A DNA stretch of 64,000 bases from Pseudodesulfovibrio sp. JC047 (GTDB lineage: Bacteria > Desulfobacterota > Desulfovibrionia > Desulfovibrionales > Desulfovibrionaceae), in assembly GCF_010468615.1 (NCBI RefSeq), contig NZ_WUEH01000008.1, positions 62,001-126,000 of the forward strand. The letters are read 5' to 3'. A program made the position numbers and the translations under genes. Under the pieces are notes generated by a model. The model was given only the letters and a program-made list of their open reading frames with translations. It was not told where the DNA came from and did not search any database. The stretch's first letter is position 1; each line of letters opens with the position of its first letter. This document shows positions 8,299 through 16,240 of this stretch, piece by piece.

Positions 8299-9894
8299 TT
8301 AGATGCTCAGCTTGGCGCTATCGGAACGGCTCTTCAAGTACAGCTCGAACAAAATGCGCGATACGAAAATCGCCGTGAACATAGATGTAATGATACCCAG
8401 GGTCAGCGTGACTGCAAAGCCGCGAACAGGTCCGGTACCGAACTGATACAGAATCACAGCTGCGATAACGGTCGTCACGTTGGCATCAAGAATGGTCAGG
8501 GTCGCCCTGCCATATCCCTCAGCAACAGCCTGTGATGCGGAAAGTCCGCGTCGCAGTTCTTCTCGAATACGTTCGAAAATGATGACGTTTGCATCCACAG
8601 CCATACCGATCGTCAAAATGATACCGGCAATACCTGGCAAGGTCAGTGTGGCACCGAATGCCGCCAAACCTGCCAAAATGAGCATGATGTTCAGGCAGAG
8701 CACGATATCCGCGACAAGCCCGGCAAAGCTGTAATAGATCACCATGAAACCGAGCACCATGGCCATGCCGATGAAAGCAGACATAACGCCGTTGTCAATG
8801 GATTCCTGTCCCAGGGACGGGCCGACACTGCGCTGTTCCAGAATTTCAACCGGAGCTGGCAGAGAACCGGCACGAAGCACAACCGCAAGGTCACGAGCTT
8901 CTTCCCGGTTGAATTGACCGGTGATCGATGCGCGGCCACCGGAAATGCGTTCCTGAATCACTGGTGCTGAATAAACTTTGCCATCCAGAACAATGGCCAT
9001 CCGTTTGTTCACATTTTCTGTGGTCAGATTGGTGAAGATGGCACCGCCCCGCGCATTGAATGTGATAGCGACATACGGCGAATTCCAATTGTCGAGTTGG
9101 ACTTTGGCATCCGTTACATATTCACCAGTCAGGACAGCGTCCCGTTTCAGGACGATGGGAGATTCGGCATATTGGCCATTGGGCAATTTCTTGAGCAGGA
9201 CCGCCAGTTCACGACCGGGTGCCAGAATTCCCTGTTGGGCTTTGGCAACGTCGGCGGCATCGTCCACCATTTTGAATTCGAGGTGGGCGGTCTGACCAAT
9301 GATTTTGATGGCGCGTTCAGGATCTTGCAAACCGGGCAACTGCACCTGAATGCGGTTGTCTTGCTGCCTGCGAATATCCGGTTCGGCGACACCAAACTGG
9401 TCAATTCTGTTACGGATGGTTTTGATGGCCTGCTCCATGGTCAGCTTCTCAATATCCTTTCGATATTGAGGAGAGATGGTAAGGACATACTTTTCCTTGC
9501 CGCCGTCCATGAGATGCGTGTTTTCAATCGCGAATTGCGTGTACTTGTTGATGACGTCTTCAAAAGCGTCTTTCTGTTCACTTTTGAGCAGCACGACTTC
9601 GATTTGCGATTCATTCAAAACGTTGGGGCGCAAAACAAAAATTTCTTTGTCGCGAGCTACGGCTTTGAGGTCGTCGCCGAGTCGGGCGAGGTTGTTATCC
9701 ATGGCGGTATCCATATCCACTCCAAGAGTGAGGTTGATACCACCTTTGAGGTCAAGGCCGAGGTTGACGGAGTCGCCCGGCAGAATCTTGCCAATTGCCG
9801 AGTCCTTGACGCCTGGTATGGACGGCAGCATGTACGCCAGTCCAAGCACCAGAACGACGAGGGCCGCAATGGCTCTCCAACGCAAACTTTGCAT
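8299..9894 (-). CDS. secD: Protein translocase subunit SecD
   Basis: The 531-residue inner-membrane protein has an N-terminal span, the large periplasmic P1 domain and five C-terminal spans. The conserved 'GLDLKGGINLTLGVDMD' lies near the start of P1, the SecD motif 'TIGMAVDANVIIFERIREEL' lies in the membrane domain. ATG 9894 (MQSLRWRAIAALVV) is chosen because it has AAGGGAG 5-6 bases upstream; the frame continues ten codons further upstream without a ribosome binding site. SecD works with SecF and YajC to complete preprotein export using the proton motive force. Confidence 0.95.
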   Translation of the reverse strand: MQSLRWRAIAALVVLVLGLAYMLPSIPGVKDSAIGKILPGDSVNLGLDLKGGINLTLGVDMDTAMDNNLARLGDDLKAVARDKEIFVLRPNVLNESQIEVVLLKSEQKDAFEDVINKYTQFAIENTHLMDGGKEKYVLTISPQYRKDIEKLTMEQAIKTIRNRIDQFGVAEPDIRRQQDNRIQVQLPGLQDPERAIKIIGQTAHLEFKMVDDAADVAKAQQGILAPGRELAVLLKKLPNGQYAESPIVLKRDAVLTGEYVTDAKVQLDNWNSPYVAITFNARGGAIFTNLTTENVNKRMAIVLDGKVYSAPVIQERISGGRASITGQFNREEARDLAVVLRAGSLPAPVEILEQRSVGPSLGQESIDNGVMSAFIGMAMVLGFMVIYYSFAGLVADIVLCLNIMLILAGLAAFGATLTLPGIAGIILTIGMAVDANVIIFERIREELRRGLSASQAVAEGYGRATLTILDANVTTVIAAVILYQFGTGPVRGFAVTLTLGIITSMFTAIFVSRILFELYLKSRSDSAKLSI

Positions 9895-10023
9895 GAAAAC
9901 TCCCTTAATACGAACTATTTGCACCCTCTTTGCACGACCCTGACGATAAACGCAAGTACGGACCGGGCCACGGATTTCCGTGGTCCGATCCGTTTGGGTG
10001 TGTCAAAGAATGGTTGCAAAAAC

Positions 10024-10374
10024 CTACTTTTTGCCAGCAGCTGGTGCGCCACCGTCTTTGTCAGCGACGAATCCGCGTTTGATGACGACGTTGACGTCGG
10101 GGGCAATCTCAATGGTGAGGTTGTCGCCGTCAATGTCTACGATGGAACCGCGAATGCCGCCGTTGGTCCATACTTTGTCGCCTTTTTTGAGGGCTTCAAG
10201 CATGGCCCTATGGGTTTTCTGCTTTTTTTGCTGAGGGCGAATAAGCAGGAAGTAGAAAATGGCGAACATAAGGACCAGCATGGGCAGTGGACCGCCGAGA
10301 ATGCTGCCCAGACCGCCTGCCTCGCCACCGCCCGCAGGCGGAGCCATGGCATAGGCTACGGAATCGAAGAACAT
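10024..10374 (-). CDS. yajC: Preprotein translocase accessory subunit YajC
   Basis: The 116-residue protein has one membrane span ('LPMLVLMFAIFYFLLI') followed by the family hallmark RPQQKKQK, then a small soluble domain with 'GDKVWTNGGIRGSIVDIDGD'. The N-terminus is glycine/alanine rich (PPAGGGEAGGLG). A GGAGG ribosome binding site precedes ATG 10374. YajC associates with SecDF in the inner membrane. The gene lies 129 bp upstream of secD and 46 bp downstream of the glutamate synthase cluster, with no terminator between, so read-through from that cluster is possible. Confidence 0.93.
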   Translation of the reverse strand: MFFDSVAYAMAPPAGGGEAGGLGSILGGPLPMLVLMFAIFYFLLIRPQQKKQKTHRAMLEALKKGDKVWTNGGIRGSIVDIDGDNLTIEIAPDVNVVIKRGFVADKDGGAPAAGKK

Positions 10375-10420
10375 AGGTTCCTCCAGAAAAGGTTAATATT
10401 GTTGCAGTGTTTTGAACTGT

Positions 10421-11182
10421 CTAGCAGGGAACATACAGGTTGCCGTATGGCCGATGCGAGAACGGTCGAATCTTGACAAAGTTCTCACTCATAATTTCCG
10501 TGCTGTCCAGCTTCAATTCGTTGGCGTAATCTGTAACCAGATCTTGAATAATATTCAAATCTTCTGAGTTCACGGGTTGAGCATTCAGCCCTGGACCGAG
10601 TTGGTTCTCGTGAACAGTCCCGCGAACATAGATTACACCGCCATGCATTCCTGTCCCGAGACTTCGTCCCGCTACAGGCGCATCAGACTTATCAGAAAAC
10701 ATGCCCAAGAGCAAAATAATTCCGCCAGCCATATATTCTCCGAGAAAGTCTCCGGCCTTGCCGCCCACAACAATTTTCGGCTGTTGATCCAGATAGGCTT
10801 TCATATGGATACCAACGCGGTAGCCGACATCGCCCTTGATGAATATTTCGCCGCCACGCATGGCATATCCGATCACATCACCGGCAATGCCTTCGATAAT
10901 CACACGGCCATTATCCATGGTGTTGCCAACGCCATCCTGTGCGTTGTTATGGATACGAATTTTCGGCCCACGCATGAACGCGCCCAAATCCTGGCCCGGT
11001 ACGCCGTAGACGTCGAATGTCAGGTCGCCTTCCAATGCTGTCGCAATATACCGCTGCCCATTGCATTCCTTGAGGGTGAAATCCGTCACCCCTTCATTGA
11101 TAAGCTGCCGTATCTTTTCGTTGAATTCTTTATAATAAGTCCGCCCTGCTGTCAGGGTCACCTTTTTTTTGTTGGGTGTCAT
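10421..11182 (-). CDS. Glutamate synthase GXGXG (GltB C-terminal domain) subunit
   Basis: The 253-residue protein corresponds to the right-handed beta-helix GXGXG domain that ends bacterial GltB, here as a separate polypeptide. Repeated short segments such as 'GVGNTMDNGRVIIEGIAGDV', 'GYAMRGGEIFIKGDVGYRVG' and 'GEYMAGGIILLLG' show the turns of the helix. In large GltB this domain is structural and holds the ammonia channel and domains together. Its ATG directly follows the TAA of the amidotransferase gene, with the Shine-Dalgarno GGAG inside that gene's last codons, implying coupled equimolar synthesis. The split is of archaeal type. Confidence 0.87.
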   Translation of the reverse strand: MTPNKKKVTLTAGRTYYKEFNEKIRQLINEGVTDFTLKECNGQRYIATALEGDLTFDVYGVPGQDLGAFMRGPKIRIHNNAQDGVGNTMDNGRVIIEGIAGDVIGYAMRGGEIFIKGDVGYRVGIHMKAYLDQQPKIVVGGKAGDFLGEYMAGGIILLLGMFSDKSDAPVAGRSLGTGMHGGVIYVRGTVHENQLGPGLNAQPVNSEDLNIIQDLVTDYANELKLDSTEIMSENFVKIRPFSHRPYGNLYVPC

Positions 11183-12280
11183 TTAATCCTCCAGATCCAC
11201 GATGACAGGTTCACCGGCCTTGGGCATCCAGACTCTGTCCAGATCGGGGCAAACGTCACGCACGGCGGATTCTTCGGATGACATGAAGACCATATCATCC
11301 TTTTCCGCAACCAGCAGAGGGCGTAACTTGATGCGATCGTTCAACCCCATGAGACGGGTATTGTCAGCCACCAAAATGGCAAACGGGCCGTTGAGCATTC
11401 CGGGACCATAGGTAGCCCGAAGTGCGGTGTACAATTCCTTGTCCTCGTCATCCATACGTTCGATTTCATCCCAGAATGGCGGCGCAAAGCATTTGGCGGT
11501 CATTTCCCATGACAAACCGTGTTTGCGAATGAGCATATCCAATTCATAGGCCACGACTTCCGTATCCGTCATCATGGTACACAGATAATCGTGTTCACAC
11601 AGATATCGGCGATTGATACCGTATGACGAGATTTCGCCGTTGTGGACAATGGACCAGTTCAGGATGGTGAACGGATGCGCTCCGCCCCACCAACCCGGCG
11701 TATTGGTCGGGAATCGGTTATGTCCGGTCCAGATGTATGCCGAGTATTCGTCAAGACGAAAAAATTCCGCAATATCTTCTGGAAATCCAACGCCTTTGAA
11801 TGCGCCCATGTTTTTACCGCTTGAAACGACAAACGCACCGGGAACAACGGTGTTGATTTTCATGACGACTGCCACGATGTAGTCTTCTTCGGGCAGTTCC
11901 CAGAATTCATTGTCCGGTTTTTCGGGAACAGTCACAAAATACCGATTGAACTTTGGCGGATTGGGAATCGCCAGCGTCCGTCGGGTTGGAATGGGTTCAT
12001 AATAATGCAGATCAAAGTATTTCTTGATCATTTCTTCGGAACCCTTGATTGCGCCGTCGTCATCACACATCATGTGAAAGCAGTATTTATCCGCATGGTC
12101 GGGGTAAATGCCGTAGGCGGCGAATCCACCACCGAGGCCATTTCCACGATCGTGCATACAGGCCATGGCCTGAATGGGCATTTCGCCCGGGATCGAGCCG
12201 CGTTTCTTGTGAATGACGCCGAATATTCCGCAACCGGAGATATCCTTTTCAAAATCATAATATTTATCAGGGGCTTTCAT
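11183..12280 (-). CDS. Class II glutamine amidotransferase subunit of split glutamate synthase
   Basis: The 365-residue protein matches the N-terminal Ntn-hydrolase domain of GltB/GlmS/PurF. The likely nucleophile is Cys17 in SGCGIFGV, so a 16-residue propeptide would have to be removed. 'CMHDRGNGLGGGFAAYG', 'TGHNRFPTNTPGWWGGAHPF' (glutamine-binding), 'WSIVHNGEISSYG' and 'TDTEVVAYELDML' follow in the family order. It should release ammonia from glutamine for the FMN subunit encoded upstream. GAGAGGATTAT before ATG 12280 is a good ribosome binding site. The gene sits between the FAD oxidoreductase and the GXGXG gene. Confidence 0.88.
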   Translation of the reverse strand: MKAPDKYYDFEKDISGCGIFGVIHKKRGSIPGEMPIQAMACMHDRGNGLGGGFAAYGIYPDHADKYCFHMMCDDDGAIKGSEEMIKKYFDLHYYEPIPTRRTLAIPNPPKFNRYFVTVPEKPDNEFWELPEEDYIVAVVMKINTVVPGAFVVSSGKNMGAFKGVGFPEDIAEFFRLDEYSAYIWTGHNRFPTNTPGWWGGAHPFTILNWSIVHNGEISSYGINRRYLCEHDYLCTMMTDTEVVAYELDMLIRKHGLSWEMTAKCFAPPFWDEIERMDDEDKELYTALRATYGPGMLNGPFAILVADNTRLMGLNDRIKLRPLLVAEKDDMVFMSSEESAVRDVCPDLDRVWMPKAGEPVIVDLED

Positions 12281-12304
12281 ATAATCCTCTCAAAAAAACA
12301 AGAC

Positions 12305-13579
12305 TTACGCTTCAGGGTTCCAGGTTTCCCGAAAGAAATCATCCGGCCACATCAGGACATCGGGTTCGCCGGACAGCAATTGTTTTTTGGTCTCTTCCGG
12401 AATGGGCATCTGGAATTTGACAAACGCCGTGTACATGCCAGCCATATCGATATCGCCGACCAGGACGTATCCCACCAGATGATCGTTGTGAAAAACCAAT
12501 TTGCGATAGCTCTTTTTCTTTTCATCCAATGTGACGGCGGACGTATAGGCTGTGTCATCTTCAGGTGGATTGACCGTTCCAACGGAGATGGTAGGCAGAC
12601 CGTAAAAGGAGATGGAATTCATGGCGAGTGAACCTTTGAATTCGATATCAGTGCCTGTCATGTTTTTCCCGGCGCAAAAACCCTGATTATACGCGTTTGT
12701 CCAAATGGGAATGACGCGATCGTCGCCAAACAGCAGGTCTTTGGCTTGGGCCACATCACCAGCGGCAAAAATGCCCTCTGCGGTGGTGCGCATGTGGTCA
12801 TCCACATGAATCCCTCGATCCACTTCGATACCGGCGTCCTTGGCCAATCCATAGTTCGGTACAACGCCAATGGCGATAACCACCACGTCGGTTTGCAAAA
12901 AGTTGCCATCAGTCAGATGAACGCCTTTAAGCAGCCCATCCGCATCTCGTTGAATTTCTTTTGCCGACACGCCACAGCGGACATTGAGACCGACTTCCTC
13001 AAGTCTTTTCCCGGCAAGTGAAGCGGCATTTTCATCAAACGCGAGGCTCAATATGCGCGGAGACAGTTCCAGAATCGTGACGTCAACACCACGATCAAAC
13101 AGGGATTCACCGGCTTTCAACCCGATAAGTCCTCCACCGATGACCACGGCTCTTTTTATCTTTTGGGCTTTGGAAATCAGTGTCTGAGCGTGTGCCAAAT
13201 TGGTGAAATTATAGACATCTGATCCGTCAGAACCAGGAATGGGCGGTGTAAAAGGAAGTCCCCCCGTGGCAATGAGCAGATTTTCAAAAGCAATGGTTTC
13301 GCCTGCGTCCGTGGTGACGGTCTTGTTCTCTGGATCAATGGCGGTCACCGTTGTTCCGAGTTTAAGCGAGACATTGCTTTTTTTATAGAATTCCTGCGGT
13401 CGCAAGGTCAGCCGGTCCGGACCAATTTTCCCTGCCAGAAGATAGGAAATGAGCGGACGGCCATACGCTGGAGCGTCTTCGGCTCCGATAATCAGAATTT
13501 CATTGTCGGCATCTACCCTGCGGATGCCTTCGATGGCACCGATGGAAGCGATGCCGTTGCCGATGATGACGTATTTCAT
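12305..13579 (-). CDS. NAD(P)/FAD-dependent oxidoreductase of the glutamate synthase cluster
   Basis: The 424-residue protein has two Rossmann dinucleotide motifs: FAD-binding 'IIGNGIASIGAIEGIRR' at the N-terminus and NAD(P)-binding 'VVIGGGLIGLKAGESLFDRG' about residue 147, plus the late FAD motif 'GIFAAGDVAQAKDLL'. It resembles the NirB-N/rubredoxin-reductase/CoA-disulfide-reductase group rather than bacterial GltD. In this cluster it probably passes electrons from NAD(P)H to the ferredoxin subunits, or between them. AGGAAG precedes ATG 13579, 9 bp after the ferredoxin stop. The electron donor is inference. Confidence 0.82.
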   Translation of the reverse strand: MKYVIIGNGIASIGAIEGIRRVDADNEILIIGAEDAPAYGRPLISYLLAGKIGPDRLTLRPQEFYKKSNVSLKLGTTVTAIDPENKTVTTDAGETIAFENLLIATGGLPFTPPIPGSDGSDVYNFTNLAHAQTLISKAQKIKRAVVIGGGLIGLKAGESLFDRGVDVTILELSPRILSLAFDENAASLAGKRLEEVGLNVRCGVSAKEIQRDADGLLKGVHLTDGNFLQTDVVVIAIGVVPNYGLAKDAGIEVDRGIHVDDHMRTTAEGIFAAGDVAQAKDLLFGDDRVIPIWTNAYNQGFCAGKNMTGTDIEFKGSLAMNSISFYGLPTISVGTVNPPEDDTAYTSAVTLDEKKKSYRKLVFHNDHLVGYVLVGDIDMAGMYTAFVKFQMPIPEETKKQLLSGEPDVLMWPDDFFRETWNPEA

Positions 13580-13588
13580 GCTCGCTTC

Positions 13589-14035
13589 CTACCTTTCCTC
13601 AAATTTCAATGCCTGGTTGGGACACGCCTGAACACAGGCTGGCCCTTCTTCCCGGCCTTCGCACAAGTCACATTTGACGATCTTGTTTTCCAGTGGATGC
13701 CGTCGAATAGCCCCATATGGACAGGCCATCAAACACGACCAGCAGCCCACGCATTTATTGCGATCGTATACGGTCCGGCCTGTTTCGGGGTCTTTGTACA
13801 ATCCACCGGAAATGCACGCCGCCACACAGGACGGCTCATCACAGTGACGGCAACTGATGGCCACACAGGTGTCCCCTTTTTCAAAGACTTTTTTGCAGGG
13901 GGACAAACCGTCTGAGGCCTGCTCTTCTCGAAAAGCCACGATCAGGTCCTTAGACTTCGAGTGCGCCGTGATACAGGCCAACTCGCACAAATGACACCCA
14001 ATACAGAAATCTTTATCAGGATAGACTCTTTTCAT
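13589..14035 (-). CDS. 4Fe-4S ferredoxin, HycB/PhsB-like, four clusters
   Basis: The 148-residue polypeptide carries four cysteine groups: CIGCHLCELAC near residue 11, CRHCDEPSCVAAC in the middle, CVGCWSCLMACPYGAI, and CDLCEGREEGPACVQACP at the end. This is the arrangement of electron-transfer subunits with four [4Fe-4S] clusters (DmsB/HycB type). It lies 9 bp upstream of the FAD oxidoreductase and 12 bp downstream of the FMN subunit, and probably links the two. GGAGGATATT precedes ATG 14035. No signal peptide is seen, so it acts in the cytoplasm. Confidence 0.86.
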   Translation of the reverse strand: MKRVYPDKDFCIGCHLCELACITAHSKSKDLIVAFREEQASDGLSPCKKVFEKGDTCVAISCRHCDEPSCVAACISGGLYKDPETGRTVYDRNKCVGCWSCLMACPYGAIRRHPLENKIVKCDLCEGREEGPACVQACPNQALKFEER

Positions 14036-14047
14036 AATATCCTCCGC

Positions 14048-15577
14048 TTACCGACCGGCGTGCTTGATGCCGAGAATGTCGAGTTCCGTCTCGGAAAGAC
14101 CGACGCCTCGCAGTTTGTCACGGTTGCCTCGCAGTGATTCAATGGAGTTCAATCCCATGCCGCCAAGCATTTCCTCGATTTCGTGGCCCCAGGCCCGGAT
14201 CAGATTTGTCAGCTTTTTTGCCGCAATATCGGGATTTTGCCGTTTGGACAGTTTGGGATCGTTTGTCGCGATACCCCAGGGACATTTGCCGGTATAACAG
14301 CGACCGCAAATGGTGCATCCGACCGCGATCAGCGTGGCTGTTCCGATATAGACCGCATCCGCGCCGAGAGCGATGGCCTTGACCACGTCGCCGGAACACC
14401 GGATGCCACCGGCCGCCACGATCGAAACATTGTTCCGAATACCTTCGTCACGAAGTCGCTGATCGACTTGGGCCAGAGCGAGTTCAATGGGAATGCCCAC
14501 GTTGTCGCGGATCATGGCTGGTGCCGCGCCCGTCCCGCCGCGCATACCATCAACAGTGATGATGTCTGCCCCAGCTCGGGCAATACCTGAAGCAATGGCG
14601 GCAACATTATGAACCGCCGCGATCTTGACCGAAATTGGCACCTTGTATTCAGATGCTTCTTTCAATGCGTAAATCAGCTGAAGCAGGTCTTCAATGGAAT
14701 AAATATCGTGATGTGGGGCTGGTGAAATTGCGTCCGAACCAATGGGAACCATTCGAGTTTCAGACACCATGTCATTAATTTTTTCACCCGGCAAATGCCC
14801 GCCGATCCCCGGCTTTGCCCCTTGGCCAACCTTGATTTCAATACCGGCACCGGCTTTGAGGTAGTCGAGGTGAACGCCGAAACGTCCAGATGCGACCTGC
14901 ACGATCGTATTCTTGCCATATTTATATAAGGACTTGTGCAGCCCCCCTTCTCCGGTGTTGTAAGCAGTCCCTGTTTCGGTGGCCGCACGGGCCATGGCGC
15001 GGTGCAGATTGAAGTTGATAGCCCCAAAACTCATGGCAGCGAACATGATCGGAATGTCCAATTCAAGCTGCGGTGTAAGTTTGGTGTTGAGCTTGGGCTT
15101 GCCGGTTTTTTTATCCGTTGAGATGTCCAGCTTTCTGGGCTTGGCACCCAGAAATGTCTTGAGTTCCATCGGTTCTCGCAGCGGGTCAATCGAAGGATTG
15201 GTTACCTGGCTTGCATCCAGTAACATACGGTCCCAATAGACCGGGATATCCACAGGGGACCCCATTCCAGCCAACAAGACGCCGCCGGTGTCAGCCTGTT
15301 TGTAAATGTTTTGCAAAAACACTGGCCGCCACAGGTTGTTTGTCCTGAAGTCTGAGCGTTTATTGACAATATTCAGGGCCGCTGTCGGGCACAACGCTTC
15401 ACATCGATGGCACCCGACACATTTGGTATTGTCATGCATGACCTTTTGTCGGGTTTCATCCCAATAATGCGCTTCATACGAGCATTGTCGGACACAGACT
15501 TTGCAATTGATGCACAGGTCCTTATCCCGTTCAATACTAAATTCATGATAGTTCTTGTTGATAGGCTGAAAAAGCAA
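14048..15577 (-). CDS. Glutamate synthase FMN subunit with N-terminal ferredoxin domain (archaeal-type GltB)
   Basis: The roughly 510-residue protein begins with a two-cluster ferredoxin domain (CINCKVCVRQC and CVGCHRCEALCP), then the TIM-barrel FMN-binding glutamate synthase core: 'AAMSFGAINFNLHRAMARAA', 'GEGGLHKSL', 'GQGAKPGIGGHLPGEK', 'ITVDGMRGGTGAAP' and 'GGIRCSGDVVKAIALGADAV'. The Cys-rich 'CTICGRCYTGKCPWGIAT' replaces the 3Fe-4S site of GltB. It should aminate 2-oxoglutarate to glutamate using ammonia from the amidotransferase. TTG 15577 is preferred because AGAGG (15590-15586) lies 8 nt upstream; the GTG at 15586 overlaps that Shine-Dalgarno sequence. It is the first gene of a five-gene operon. 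Confidence 0.88.
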   Translation of the reverse strand: MLFQPINKNYHEFSIERDKDLCINCKVCVRQCSYEAHYWDETRQKVMHDNTKCVGCHRCEALCPTAALNIVNKRSDFRTNNLWRPVFLQNIYKQADTGGVLLAGMGSPVDIPVYWDRMLLDASQVTNPSIDPLREPMELKTFLGAKPRKLDISTDKKTGKPKLNTKLTPQLELDIPIMFAAMSFGAINFNLHRAMARAATETGTAYNTGEGGLHKSLYKYGKNTIVQVASGRFGVHLDYLKAGAGIEIKVGQGAKPGIGGHLPGEKINDMVSETRMVPIGSDAISPAPHHDIYSIEDLLQLIYALKEASEYKVPISVKIAAVHNVAAIASGIARAGADIITVDGMRGGTGAAPAMIRDNVGIPIELALAQVDQRLRDEGIRNNVSIVAAGGIRCSGDVVKAIALGADAVYIGTATLIAVGCTICGRCYTGKCPWGIATNDPKLSKRQNPDIAAKKLTNLIRAWGHEIEEMLGGMGLNSIESLRGNRDKLRGVGLSETELDILGIKHAGR

Positions 15578-15586
15578 AACTGACAC

Positions 15587-15951
15587 CTCTTTGCGTTTTT
15601 GCCAAAAAAGTCATTCTGCGAACTGGCTGACTTGAAGTTGGCTTCGAACTTTTCACAATTCAGGGAAATCAAAGCTTCCTCTGAAGATAAAATATAAAAC
15701 CACATGCGGTGCTTGTCTGTCAAGAAAAGAGTCAACTAACTGTTTTTATTGTGTTTGTATATAATTGGTAAAGACGAAACCATATTGTCAAGGTGTGAAA
15801 TTGAGTCTTTTGCTGAAAATTGTTATTTCAAAATGAGCTCTTCCTTGCTCTGCTTGACTTTTTACGGATCTCTTCATAATAAGACAGGCATGAACACATC
15901 CAAAAACCGTCTGCGCTTTTTCTTTTTTATGGATTTTCGCTTTTTTAGCGG
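15587..15951 (+). other. Divergent intergenic region, no gene recognised
   Basis: This AT-rich stretch separates the minus-strand glutamate synthase operon from the plus-strand symporter unit. It must hold promoters for both. I see AT-rich -10-like sequences (for example TATAAT near 15759 and 15975) but no convincing coding frame. Confidence 0.5.
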
Positions 15952-16038
15952 CGCCTACGGTCTTGGAGTGTCTGTATAATATCATAAAGATATACCACAT
16001 CACAAACAAGGGCCGTAGGCGATAAGCTTACGGCCCTT
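15952..16038 (+). promoter_or_regulatory. Symporter leader with two mutually exclusive hairpins
   Basis: Segment A, CGCCTACGG (15952-15960), is the exact reverse complement of segment B, CCGTAGGCG (16013-16021). Part of B (AAGGGCCGTA, 16008-16017) is also the exact partner of segment C, TACGGCCCTT (16029-16038). A:B and B:C cannot form together, the layout of an attenuator or riboswitch-like switch. C is followed only by ATTTGTTG, a poor U-tract. If transcription starts at the TATAAT at 15975, A would not be in the RNA, and only B:C could form. Confidence 0.45.
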
Positions 16039-16093
16039 ATTTGTTGAGTGTCGTGGGTTTAGAACCTGGTCCCAAACACTGAGGGGCATCATC

Positions 16094-16240
16094 ATGATGT
16101 TGGGTTTTGGCAGTATCGAGATTGCATTGGCGTTTTGGTTGAGTATAGGCGCAACCGTGTTGTGTGTTGTTTACGGAATTGTCAATTGGAACAATTCTGG
16201 CGATTCGACCAAAGTGGTCACTCCCGGGGAGGATACATAG
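16094..16240 (+). CDS. Symporter small accessory protein (48 aa)
   Basis: A 48-residue frame starts ATG 16094, with GAGGGG (16081-16086) 7 nt upstream, and stops at TAG 16238-16240, directly abutting the symporter ATG. It reads MMLGFGSIEIALAFWLSIG and continues to a single membrane span of about 25 residues, then a short polar tail (NNSGDSTKVVTPGEDT). Small one-span proteins encoded immediately before sodium:solute symporters are known in Deltaproteobacteria as symporter small accessory proteins; position, size and topology fit. The symporter's own Shine-Dalgarno GGGGAGG lies inside this gene, which argues for coupled translation and complex formation. Confidence 0.8.
   Translation: MMLGFGSIEIALAFWLSIGATVLCVVYGIVNWNNSGDSTKVVTPGEDT

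Noticed and set aside
7344-8378. 344-codon open frame on the plus strand
   Set aside because: It is antisense to secF; the Asp/Gly/Asn-rich translation is typical of a shadow frame.
9097-10476. 459-codon open frame on the plus strand
   Set aside because: It is antisense to secD and yajC, which have clear motifs and ribosome binding sites.
15749-15979. 76-codon plus-strand frame in the symporter upstream region
   Set aside because: It has no ribosome binding site, a low-complexity Phe-rich tail and overlaps the likely promoter and hairpin segment A.
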